A DNA stretch of 64,000 nucleotides, taken from NCBI GenBank assembly GCA_963799065.1, contig CAWCVJ010000003.1, forward strand, positions 434,001 through 498,000, written 5' to 3'. Under the pieces are notes generated by a model that was not told the DNA's origin, ran no database searches, and saw only the letters and a list, made by a program, of their open reading frames with translations. This DNA comes from JAJPHW01 sp963799065. Its GTDB lineage: Bacteria > Acidobacteriota > Terriglobia > Terriglobales > Acidobacteriaceae. Within the stretch, counting starts at the first letter, position 1. Each line of letters starts with the position of its first letter. The position numbers and the translations under genes were made by a program. This document shows positions 24,686 to 32,410 of this stretch, piece after piece.

Positions 24686-24703
24686 CAGTTAACTACGGTT
24701 TAC
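24686..24703 (+). promoter_or_regulatory. MntR-type operator upstream of the Nramp gene
   Basis: CAGTTAACTACGGTTTAC shares 15 of 18 bases with the copy upstream of the regulator gene. It overlaps the likely -35 region of a promoter whose -10 is TATACT (24713-24718), 50 bases before the ATG. Binding of metal-loaded regulator here would block polymerase. Confidence 0.65.
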
Positions 24704-24762
24704 TTCCTTGTGTATACTTAGGCTAAGGCACGAGCGCGGGGAGTCGTGCGCCGCGAATTCCT

Positions 24763-26106
24763 ATGGCTGTCGGCACTTTAGATCCGGAGAAGCAGGGCTG
24801 GCGCACCGAACCCTTGCGCCCCAGTTTGCCTGAGATTCACAGCACCCTTACGATCCCGAAGTCGCCTGCATTCTTCGGAAAAATGCTGGCCTTCGCCGGA
24901 CCAGGATTCCTGATTGCCGTCGGCTACATGGATCCTGGCAATTGGGCCACCGACCTCGCCGCCGGCTCGCGCTATCATTACCAACTGCTGTCGGTCATCA
25001 TGATCTCCAATCTGATGGCCATTCTGCTGCAAGCATTGGCGGTCAAGTTGGGCGTGGCCTCAGGGCGCGATCTCGCACAGGCCTGCCGCGATCATTTCAG
25101 CCGTCCAGTTTCGATCGGCCTCTGGATATTCGCCGAAATTGCCATCGCAGCGTGCGATCTGGCGGAAGTGATCGGCTCAGCCATCGCCTTAAATTTGCTG
25201 TTTCACATCCCACTCTTGTTGGGTGTTTGTCTTACGGCACTCGACGTATTGCTGATCCTCTTCTTGCAGCAGCGCGGCTTCCGCTTCATCGAGGCGCTCG
25301 TGATTTCTCTGATCGGCGTCGTCAGTGTTTGTTTCGCTCTGGAAATTGCTTTCTCCCATCCCGCGCTGGCTGGCCTCGCTCATGCCTTCTTCGTACCGCC
25401 GCTCCAAATGATGCGCGACCCCAGCATGTTATACATAGCCATCTCGATCCTCGGCGCAACGGTCATGCCGCACAATTTGTATCTGCACTCTGCGATTGTG
25501 CAGACTCGCAATTTCGCCCAAACGTCTGATGGCAAGCGCGAAGCCATACGCTATGGCATCCTCGACTCCACGGTCGCTCTGACCATTGCTCTCTTCGTCA
25601 ACGCTGCGATTCTAGTCGTGGCCGCCTCGGTATTCTTTACCCGCGGATATCACGAAGTCGCCGAAATTCAGGATGCGTACAAATTACTCTCACCGCTGCT
25701 TGGCGTAACCGCCGCCAGCACAATCTTTGCGCTGGCCCTTCTGGCCTCAGGACAAAACTCCACGCTCACCGGAACCCTCGCCGGACAAGTAGTGATGGAA
25801 GGCTTCCTGCAGATTCGCCTGCGTCCCTGGCTCCGACGGCTGATCACGCGTGGCCTCGCCATCGTTCCCGCGATTATCGTCACAGCCTACTGGGGAGAGC
25901 GGGGCACGGCGAGCCTGCTCGTCTTCAGTCAGGTCATCCTCAGTATGCAGTTGAGTTTCGCGGTCTTTCCACTTGTCATGTTCACCAGCGACCGAAGAAA
26001 GATGGGCGAGTTTGTGAATTCGCTTTGGCTGAAATGGCTGGGTTGGATAACCGGCATCGTGATTTTAGTCTTGAACGTTTGGCTGATAATCCAGTTCCTA
26101 AAGTGA
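24763..26106 (+). CDS. mntH: Nramp-family divalent metal (Mn2+/Fe2+) transporter
   Basis: The 447-residue inner-membrane protein has about eleven membrane segments. Segment 1 holds DPGNWATD (DPGN binding motif) and segment 6 holds MPHNLYLHS, the two metal-binding stretches of Nramp proteins. It takes up Mn2+ or Fe2+ with protons. It lies 87 bases after the MntR-type regulator and carries the shared operator, so manganese repression is likely. The N-terminal 40 residues are polar and cytosolic. Length fits the family. Confidence 0.92.
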   Translation: MAVGTLDPEKQGWRTEPLRPSLPEIHSTLTIPKSPAFFGKMLAFAGPGFLIAVGYMDPGNWATDLAAGSRYHYQLLSVIMISNLMAILLQALAVKLGVASGRDLAQACRDHFSRPVSIGLWIFAEIAIAACDLAEVIGSAIALNLLFHIPLLLGVCLTALDVLLILFLQQRGFRFIEALVISLIGVVSVCFALEIAFSHPALAGLAHAFFVPPLQMMRDPSMLYIAISILGATVMPHNLYLHSAIVQTRNFAQTSDGKREAIRYGILDSTVALTIALFVNAAILVVAASVFFTRGYHEVAEIQDAYKLLSPLLGVTAASTIFALALLASGQNSTLTGTLAGQVVMEGFLQIRLRPWLRRLITRGLAIVPAIIVTAYWGERGTASLLVFSQVILSMQLSFAVFPLVMFTSDRRKMGEFVNSLWLKWLGWITGIVILVLNVWLIIQFLK

Positions 26107-26111
26107 GCCAG

Positions 26112-27761
26112 TTACGGAGTAACGCTGCTCTCTGCGTTCGCGATCACTGCGGTCGAAGCTTTCTTTCTGCGCAAGTCTTGCGGAAGATGCGATCGGGTCA
26201 GCCACAATCCCCCCGCCACTGCGGCCAGCCATGTGATTCCTGAGAGCGCGACAGCTTTGATGTCGGCCATGCGATTCGCGTCCGCAACCGTGCCGCGCGC
26301 GATCCAGAAAGCGAAGAATCCCGCGAACAACGCTGTCACGGTTGCCTTCGCCAATTCCAACCAGGGCAGGCCATCGACCCGCACCAGCTTACGGCGGTGC
26401 AACATGATCGCCATCACAATGCAGTTAACCGCAATGCCGACGTTGGACGCCAAGGCGAGCCCAATCTCCGGCAACACATGATAGAGCTCTCGATAAATAG
26501 GTATGGACGCAATCGTAATCAGCGAACTCGCGACCATCGGGGTCAACGTATTTCCCGCAGCATAAAAAGCTCGTGCATACAGGCCTTGCGCGGACCAAAA
26601 CACGAGCGAGAGTGAGAACCAAAAGAAGTAGGACGCAGTCGCCTGCGAGTCCGAAAAAACAAAACGGCCGTGCGGCAGACGGTAGACGAGGTCGATCAGA
26701 GGATGCGCCGCCGCCATCATAAAACTGGAAGCCAGCAGCGACGCCGCCGCGATGCGGTACACCGAAGCATTCACCGATCCTGCGAACTCGGTCATCCTCT
26801 TTTCGCCGAAGAGCTTCGCGAAAAACGGCAATGACGCCTGGCCGACGGCCTGGCCGAGAATCGCAATCGGCACCGCAAGCAATCGCTTGGCATAATTGAT
26901 GTGGCTGATTGCGCCGGCTTGTCCTGCAGCAAAGTAGCGCAGAATCCAATCGTCGGCACTCACTAGCGATACGCCAATCATCAAGGGCACGGTCATCCGC
27001 AGCCATTCCCGAAACGCCGGATTCCTTACATTGAAGTTGATGCGATATCCGGTGCCCGCCCGAGCCGCGCCAATCGCATTCATCAGAAACGGCCCGATAA
27101 ATGTCCCCGCCAATGCGCCGATCGCCAGCGAAGCGATTCCGAGGCGATGCGAGAATGCGACTCCGGAAAAAATAATGCATGCGTTATAAATCAGCGGCCC
27201 GAACGCAGGAAAAAGAAACATACGCCGCGAAGACAACACGGCCGAAACGATGCCGCCGACATAAAATAAAATCTGCGCCGGAAGCAGGATGCGCGTCAGA
27301 CGAATGCAAAGCGCCATCTCGTCCGGCTTGAACTCATGAAACATCGCGTGCGTAATTTGAGGAGTAAAAATCTCTGCAAGAATCACGCCGACGCTGAGTA
27401 CCAGCGTCATCACGGTGATAATGACGGAAAACGTTTCCTGTGCTTCGGCCTCGCGCTTCTCGGCGAGAAAGCGGGAGTAGATCGAAATGAAAGTAATCGA
27501 AATGGTTCCACCCGCGACTAGATAAGCCAGGAAGTCGGGAATCTGAAACGCCGCGATGTACGCGTCAGTCGTCGGCCCCGCACCAAACGCCCATGCGGTG
27601 TAAGCTTCGCGAATGTATCCCGCAACTCGCGACAGAATAATCGCGAACATGATCAGGACAGTTGCAGAAAATGCCGTGTGCTGATGCGAGGGACGGAACA
27701 ATTGCGCTACCCGCGCCAAGGCGCTTTCCGATTCGCCAGATTGAGGGGGGAAATTCGACAT
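26112..27761 (-). CDS. murJ: Lipid II flippase MurJ (MviN)
   Basis: The 549-residue protein has about fourteen membrane segments. It shows LSRVAGYIREAYTAWAFGAGPTTDAYIAAFQIPDFL near the start, then FLAEKREAEAQETFS, and other MviN marks such as AQGLYARAFYAAGNT. It is thought to flip lipid II across the inner membrane during peptidoglycan synthesis. The ATG at 27761 is used; a GTG two codons upstream is possible. It stops six bases after the Nramp gene in convergent orientation. Confidence 0.93.
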   Translation of the reverse strand: MSNFPPQSGESESALARVAQLFRPSHQHTAFSATVLIMFAIILSRVAGYIREAYTAWAFGAGPTTDAYIAAFQIPDFLAYLVAGGTISITFISIYSRFLAEKREAEAQETFSVIITVMTLVLSVGVILAEIFTPQITHAMFHEFKPDEMALCIRLTRILLPAQILFYVGGIVSAVLSSRRMFLFPAFGPLIYNACIIFSGVAFSHRLGIASLAIGALAGTFIGPFLMNAIGAARAGTGYRINFNVRNPAFREWLRMTVPLMIGVSLVSADDWILRYFAAGQAGAISHINYAKRLLAVPIAILGQAVGQASLPFFAKLFGEKRMTEFAGSVNASVYRIAAASLLASSFMMAAAHPLIDLVYRLPHGRFVFSDSQATASYFFWFSLSLVFWSAQGLYARAFYAAGNTLTPMVASSLITIASIPIYRELYHVLPEIGLALASNVGIAVNCIVMAIMLHRRKLVRVDGLPWLELAKATVTALFAGFFAFWIARGTVADANRMADIKAVALSGITWLAAVAGGLWLTRSHLPQDLRRKKASTAVIANAESSVTP

Positions 27762-27871
27762 CCTCACAAAGTCTACATCGCGCAGAGCTACACATCCGAT
27801 GAAGACGCTGGTTCAGCGCAATCATGTTGCGCCTTTGACACTCGCGCGCTCGGCCCCGGATAATCCTGACT

Positions 27872-29254
27872 GTGCCCCCACCCGATTCAACTCCTGTTCG
27901 CCGCTCAGCCGTCCTCCAGCGCTCTTTTCGCAAAGACTTTCCGGTCGCGGTTCGCGGCGAGGGCGTCTGGCTGTGGGACGCCGATGGAAAAAAATATCTC
28001 GACTTCTCCGGATCGGCCGCAGTCAACTTCATCGGCCACGGGGTTGCGGATATTTCGCAGGCCATGCTAGCCCAGGCGCACTCGCTGGAGTTCGTTCACT
28101 CCAGTCAGTTCACGACGCAAGTCGCCGAAGAGTTTGCCGCCGAGCTCCTCCACTTCGCAGGAGAACACTTCGCAGGAGGCTCGGTCTATTTCTGTTCAGG
28201 CGGGTCGGAGGCCGTCGAGACCGCCCTCAAACTCACGCGGCAATATCAAGTCGAGATTGGCCATCCCGAACGCCACCAAATCCTAGGCCGCAATCAGAGC
28301 TATCACGGCTCGACCCTGGGAGCGTTAGCAGTTTCGGGCAATCGAAAGCGCCGCGAGATCTATCGGCCGATGGTGCGGGAATCGGCGCACATCGACGTCC
28401 CTTACTGTTACCGCTGCAATTTCGATTGCACCGACGGCTGCGCTCACTGCGGCCTGCAGTACGCCGCCGGACTGGAAGAAGCCATTCTCAAAAGCAGCGG
28501 AGCAGCCTCGGGATTCATCTTCGAGCCAGTCAGCGGCGCCACCCTGGGCGCGGTCACGCCCCCTCCGGGCTATCTGAACGCTATCGCCGACGTCTGCCGG
28601 CGCCGCGAAGTTTTGTTGATCGCCGACGAAGTCATGACCGGCATGGGACGTACTGGCCGCAACTTCGCCGTCGATCATTACAAGATCGCGCCTGACATAA
28701 TCGTTACGGCCAAAGGCTTGTCCAGCGGATATGCCCCGCTCGGAGCAGTGATCGCGACCAAAGCCGTCACCGACGCCATCGCTCAAGGCTCGGGATTGCT
28801 GCTCCACGGCTTCACCTATAACGCGCACCCGATTTCCGTATCCGCCGGACGCGCTGTCTTGCGTCATGTCCTCGAACGGAAATTAATCGCAGCCGCCGAC
28901 TCGCAGATATCCGGCAGCGCCGCCTTCAACCTGAAAGAATCCTTGCAATCGCTTCTCGGCCTCCCCTCGGTCGGCGAAGTGCGAGGTATCGGACTGTTGT
29001 GGGGAATTGAATTCGTCAGCGAAAAAGCCAGCAGGCATCCTTATCCTCCGGAATCGAATTTCGCGGGACGGGTCGCCGCAGCTGCAGCCCGACAGGGCGT
29101 CATGGTCTATCCCATGCAAGGTTGCGTGGACGGAATTCGCGGCGATCATCTTCTCATCGCGCCGCCGGCGATCATCACGCGAGAAGAAATTCTGTTTGGC
29201 GCGAGAAAACTGGGCGAGGCGATTGAGGAAATCGCCTCGCAGCAAACAAGCTAA
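27872..29254 (+). CDS. Class III pyridoxal-phosphate aminotransferase
   Basis: The 460-residue protein is a fold-type I class III aminotransferase (ornithine/4-aminobutyrate/omega-amino acid group). It has SGGSEAVETALKLTRQY, NQSYHGSTLGALA, LIADEVMTGMGRTG and the PLP-binding lysine K281 in TAKGLSSGYAPLG. The substrate cannot be fixed. A cysteine-rich stretch CYRCNFDCTDGCAHC (about 177-191) is seen in a subgroup of these enzymes and may bind metal or be structural. Start is GTG. It converges on ahpD, whose stop overlaps by four bases. Confidence 0.88.
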   Translation: MPPPDSTPVRRSAVLQRSFRKDFPVAVRGEGVWLWDADGKKYLDFSGSAAVNFIGHGVADISQAMLAQAHSLEFVHSSQFTTQVAEEFAAELLHFAGEHFAGGSVYFCSGGSEAVETALKLTRQYQVEIGHPERHQILGRNQSYHGSTLGALAVSGNRKRREIYRPMVRESAHIDVPYCYRCNFDCTDGCAHCGLQYAAGLEEAILKSSGAASGFIFEPVSGATLGAVTPPPGYLNAIADVCRRREVLLIADEVMTGMGRTGRNFAVDHYKIAPDIIVTAKGLSSGYAPLGAVIATKAVTDAIAQGSGLLLHGFTYNAHPISVSAGRAVLRHVLERKLIAAADSQISGSAAFNLKESLQSLLGLPSVGEVRGIGLLWGIEFVSEKASRHPYPPESNFAGRVAAAAARQGVMVYPMQGCVDGIRGDHLLIAPPAIITREEILFGARKLGEAIEEIASQQTS

Positions 29255-29799
29255 GCCAAGGCCGGTTGCCCAGCAGCCACTGTTTCCGCGTCGAACACGG
29301 CCGCCAATCCGTGAAGAACGGCGGCGATGCGAACGGCGCCAGCGACGGCCTCCTGGCGCAAGCCTTTTTCGCGCACAATTTTCTCATGCGAGTCGACGCA
29401 GACCTGGCAGCCGTTGATGGCGGAGACGGCGAGACACCACAACTCAAAATCAACCGCATCCACTCCATGGGCGCGCAGCATATTCATGCGCAGCCGCGCT
29501 GGCGTGCCGCGATAGCTATCGTCCGAAGTGAAGTGCAGAAAGCGATACCAGACGTTGTTCATACCCATGATGGCAGCGGCGCCCTTGGCGGCGTCGATGG
29601 CCTCGACCGAGAGATGTTGTTCCGCTTCCGCGACGATCGCACCGGTCAAGGCTGCGTTGCGTGATGCGACGGCGCAAGCGACGGCCGTCCCCCAAAGCTG
29701 CCGCTTGGTGAGATCGGTCTGCTGCATGAGCGTTGAGAGATTCAGTTTCAAGTCGCGGGCGTAGGCGGGTACGGTTTCCAATAACTCATGTAATGTCAT
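29251..29799 (-). CDS. ahpD: Alkyl hydroperoxide reductase AhpD
   Basis: The 182-residue all-helical protein is close to mycobacterial AhpD, which reduces AhpC. E119, C131, C134 and H138 (NGCQVCVDSHE) form the thioredoxin-like active site, and WGT (36-38) and MGMNNVWYRF are family marks. The ATG at 29799 is chosen over one four codons upstream because GGAGAC precedes it. It lies downstream of ahpC by 80 bases and is probably co-transcribed for peroxide detoxification. Confidence 0.9.
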   Translation of the reverse strand: MTLHELLETVPAYARDLKLNLSTLMQQTDLTKRQLWGTAVACAVASRNAALTGAIVAEAEQHLSVEAIDAAKGAAAIMGMNNVWYRFLHFTSDDSYRGTPARLRMNMLRAHGVDAVDFELWCLAVSAINGCQVCVDSHEKIVREKGLRQEAVAGAVRIAAVLHGLAAVFDAETVAAGQPALA

Positions 29800-29879
29800 T
29801 GAAGTCTCCATAAGGAAGTCGCAGGCGCAGCTCGGGTAAGAACCGCGCCTGGTTTAAGAACGACGTCGTCCGCTTACGA

Positions 29880-30419
29880 CTATACGGTCAGCGTCTGCTC
29901 GCCCTTCTGCCAGTTGCAGGGGCAGAGCTCATCCGTCTGCAAGGCATCGAGCACGCGCAAGACTTCCTCGGGATTGCGTCCCACAGCGCCATCGGTGACA
30001 TAAACGAAGCGGATGATGCCATCGGGGTCGACGAGGAAAGTCGCGCGCGTCGCCATTCCATTAGGCGCCAGAATGCCCAGTTGCTCGCACAAATCTTTTC
30101 TAACATCGGCGAGCATGGGGAACGGGAGATCCTTCAAGTCGGGATGATCGTTGCGCCAGGCGCGATGCACCCATTCGGAATCGGTGCTAGCGCCGAGAAT
30201 CTGGGTGTCGCGTTCGGCGAATTGCTTGTTGAGCTTGCCGAACCCGGCGATCTCAGTGGGGCAGACGAAGGTGAAATCTGCGGGCCAGAAGAAATACAGC
30301 TTCCACTTGCCGGCGTAATCCACGTCGGTGATTGTCTTGAAAGCCTTGGCTGGATCTTTCTCGGTGCTGACTGCTGCGGTTAACGAAAACGACGGAAACT
30401 TCTCACCTATGGTTAACAT
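29880..30419 (-). CDS. ahpC: Peroxiredoxin AhpC (mycobacterial type)
   Basis: The 179-residue 2-Cys peroxiredoxin reduces peroxides. The peroxidatic cysteine is C53 in FVCPTEI, and the resolving cysteines C166 and C168 are in the ELCPCNW tail, as in mycobacterial AhpC. That tail and the ahpD neighbour mean that AhpD, not AhpF, is the likely reductant. AGGAG six bases before the ATG supports the start. Upstream, TATAAT at 30528-30533 (minus strand) could be its -10. Confidence 0.94.
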   Translation of the reverse strand: MLTIGEKFPSFSLTAAVSTEKDPAKAFKTITDVDYAGKWKLYFFWPADFTFVCPTEIAGFGKLNKQFAERDTQILGASTDSEWVHRAWRNDHPDLKDLPFPMLADVRKDLCEQLGILAPNGMATRATFLVDPDGIIRFVYVTDGAVGRNPEEVLRVLDALQTDELCPCNWQKGEQTLTV

Positions 30420-30775
30420 GGCTCTCCTAAGAAATGAAATGGGTTTGATGGCACTCTGAGAACTACGGGGTTCAAGAACTGCCAGGGAAACGCTTGTGCG
30501 GACTGCTCCACCGCTTACTCTTTACATATTATATGGATGTCGGAAGAGACGCGAAATATGCGTGAAAATCAGTATCGGAGGGAAGTCTGCGGCTTTCCGT
30601 GTATTGCAATCTTGCGAGCCGAGACGGCTGGTTTCATGACAGGCACATCCAAGGCCGAATCTTTCCGGAGGCTGAAAAAGGCGGACAGGATGTTCGCGCT
30701 TGCTTCGGGCAGACGTCCGAAGCAGGCACGACTGTTTTCCGGTCGAATTATATTTAGCGCAGCGATCCTGAGGAC
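30420..30775. other. Intergenic region ahpC-chrA
   Basis: This 356-base divergent region holds a TATAAT on the minus strand (30533-30528), about 110 bases before ahpC, with TTTCGC 17 bases upstream as a poor -35. On the plus strand a frame of 80 codons (30537-30779) ends in a four-base GTGA overlap with the chrA start. The overlap suggests translational coupling, but the protein (basic, two cysteines) matches nothing known and may be chance. GAGGAC before the chrA GTG is a fair ribosome site. Confidence 0.4.
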
Positions 30776-31975
30776 GTGACCGATCCGACTCCACTCTCGA
30801 GGCAACGCGATGCGGCTGGCGCGACCGGCATCGAGCCCGCTTCGTTGCTGGACTTGGCATTCCTGTACCTGCGTTTGGGGACCACGGCTTTTGGTGGACC
30901 CGCCGCGCATATTGCAATGATGGAGGATGAGGTCGTCCGACGGCGACGATGGCTGACGGCGGAACAGTTCCTCGATCTGCTGGGCGTGGTCAATCTCATT
31001 CCTGGGCCGAACTCGACCGAGATGGCCATCCAGATTGGTTATCGCGTGGCCGGTTGGCGCGGTTTGGTGACCGGCGGACTCTGCTTCATTTTGCCCGCGG
31101 CGCTGCTGACCTTGGGGGTGGCGTGGGCCTATGTCCGCTACGGGATGTTGCCGCAGGCGGCCGGCATTCTCTACGGTATCAAGGCGGTGATGATCGCGGT
31201 GGTGCTGCAAGCGATCTGGAAACTTTCGCGCAGTGCGGTGAAGACCAAGCCGCTCGGCGTGATTGGCGTGCTGGCAATTCTGGCGACTGCGCTGGGAGTG
31301 AATCTTCTGGTCGTGCTCTTCGGCGCAGGGGTAGTGGCGGCCATCGCCGAGCGAGCGTGGTCGGATGCGACGGCGATCCCGGCCCGACTCGCCGCGTGGC
31401 TTTCGCCCGGGATTGCGTCAGGCACGGCGGTCGGGATGGCGGGTGCAGCCACGCCATTCAGCCTCGCGTCCTTATTTTTCTTCTTCCTGAAAGTAGGCGC
31501 GGTTCTCTTCGGCAGCGGATACGTCCTGCTGGCATTCATTCGTCCGGATCTTGTGGTGCGATTGAAGTGGCTCACCGACAAACAATTGCTTGACGCAATC
31601 GCGGTCGGCCAAGTCACGCCCGGACCGGTGTTCACCACCGCGACATTCATCGGATATTTGCTGGGACGCGTTCCCGGCGCTGCGGTCGCGACCCTGGGCA
31701 TCTTCCTGCCGTCATTTATCCTGATCGCAATGGTAGGCCCGATGGTTCCGCATCTGCGCAAGTCCGCGCTCTTCGGCGGATTTCTCGACGGCGTAAACGT
31801 GGGAGCACTTGCTCTTATGGCAGTGGTGACCTGGCAACTGGGCCGGGCGGCCCTGGTGGATGCGACGACAATAACTCTGGCAGGGTTGAGCGCGGTTGCT
31901 TTGATTGGTTTGCGCGTGAACACGACGTGGCTCATCTTAGCCGGAGCCATCGTCGGGTTTGTGAGAATGGGATGA
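30776..31975 (+). CDS. chrA: Chromate transporter ChrA
   Basis: The 399-residue inner-membrane protein has two homologous halves, each a CHR domain with five or six membrane segments. The first half contains TTAFGGPAAHIAMMEDEVVRRRRWLT and NLIPGPNSTEMAI; the second has KVGAVLFGSGYVLLAFIRPDLV and GQVTPGPVFTTATFIGYLLG. It exports chromate or a related oxyanion. Start is GTG. The next gene (DUF3052) begins nine bases after its stop, suggesting one operon. Confidence 0.93.
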   Translation: MTDPTPLSRQRDAAGATGIEPASLLDLAFLYLRLGTTAFGGPAAHIAMMEDEVVRRRRWLTAEQFLDLLGVVNLIPGPNSTEMAIQIGYRVAGWRGLVTGGLCFILPAALLTLGVAWAYVRYGMLPQAAGILYGIKAVMIAVVLQAIWKLSRSAVKTKPLGVIGVLAILATALGVNLLVVLFGAGVVAAIAERAWSDATAIPARLAAWLSPGIASGTAVGMAGAATPFSLASLFFFFLKVGAVLFGSGYVLLAFIRPDLVVRLKWLTDKQLLDAIAVGQVTPGPVFTTATFIGYLLGRVPGAAVATLGIFLPSFILIAMVGPMVPHLRKSALFGGFLDGVNVGALALMAVVTWQLGRAALVDATTITLAGLSAVALIGLRVNTTWLILAGAIVGFVRMG

Positions 31976-31984
31976 GCTCCGATT

Positions 31985-32404
31985 ATGCCTAACTCAGCCG
32001 GATACTCCGGGACACCACTACCAAAAAAGCTCGGCATCAAGCCAGTTCACAAAGTCGCCCTGGTGAACCCTCCCAAGGATTTCTCTGCCACCCTCGGCGA
32101 TCTACCCTTCGGCGCGAGTCTGCAAAACGGATTGAGCGGGAAGTCCCTCTTCGACGTGATTGTTGTTTTCGTGAAACAACGAACAGAACTGGAACGCCAG
32201 CTCGCTCAGTTGCGAAAGCGCATGACTGCGGCAGCCGGACTTTGGATCGCATGGCCTAAGAGAACCTCCGGAGTCGCCACCGACATGACCGAACATGTAG
32301 TCCGCGAAATCGCCCTTCCCACCGGTCTTGTGGACAATAAGGTGTGCGCCATCGATGACACCTGGTCCGCGTTGCGGCTGGTCATCCGTGTAGAGCACCG
32401 ATAG
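31985..32404 (+). CDS. DUF3052 family protein
   Basis: The 139-residue protein has the DUF3052 pattern: YSGTPLPKKLGIKPGHKVALVNPP near the start, then LFDVIVVFVKQRTELERQL, GLWIAWPKRTSGVATDMTEHVVREIALPTGLVDNKVCAIDDTWSALRLVIR. This cytosolic family has no known biochemical function but is common in acidobacteria and actinobacteria. It follows chrA closely. It ends seven bases from the convergent double-glycosyltransferase gene. Confidence 0.82.
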   Translation: MPNSAGYSGTPLPKKLGIKPVHKVALVNPPKDFSATLGDLPFGASLQNGLSGKSLFDVIVVFVKQRTELERQLAQLRKRMTAAAGLWIAWPKRTSGVATDMTEHVVREIALPTGLVDNKVCAIDDTWSALRLVIRVEHR

Positions 32405-32410
32405 CCGGAA

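Noticed and set aside
31171..32040. 289-codon minus-strand frame opposite chrA
   Set aside because: It is the mirror of a clear ChrA gene and is rich in Pro, Arg and Thr with no fold marks.
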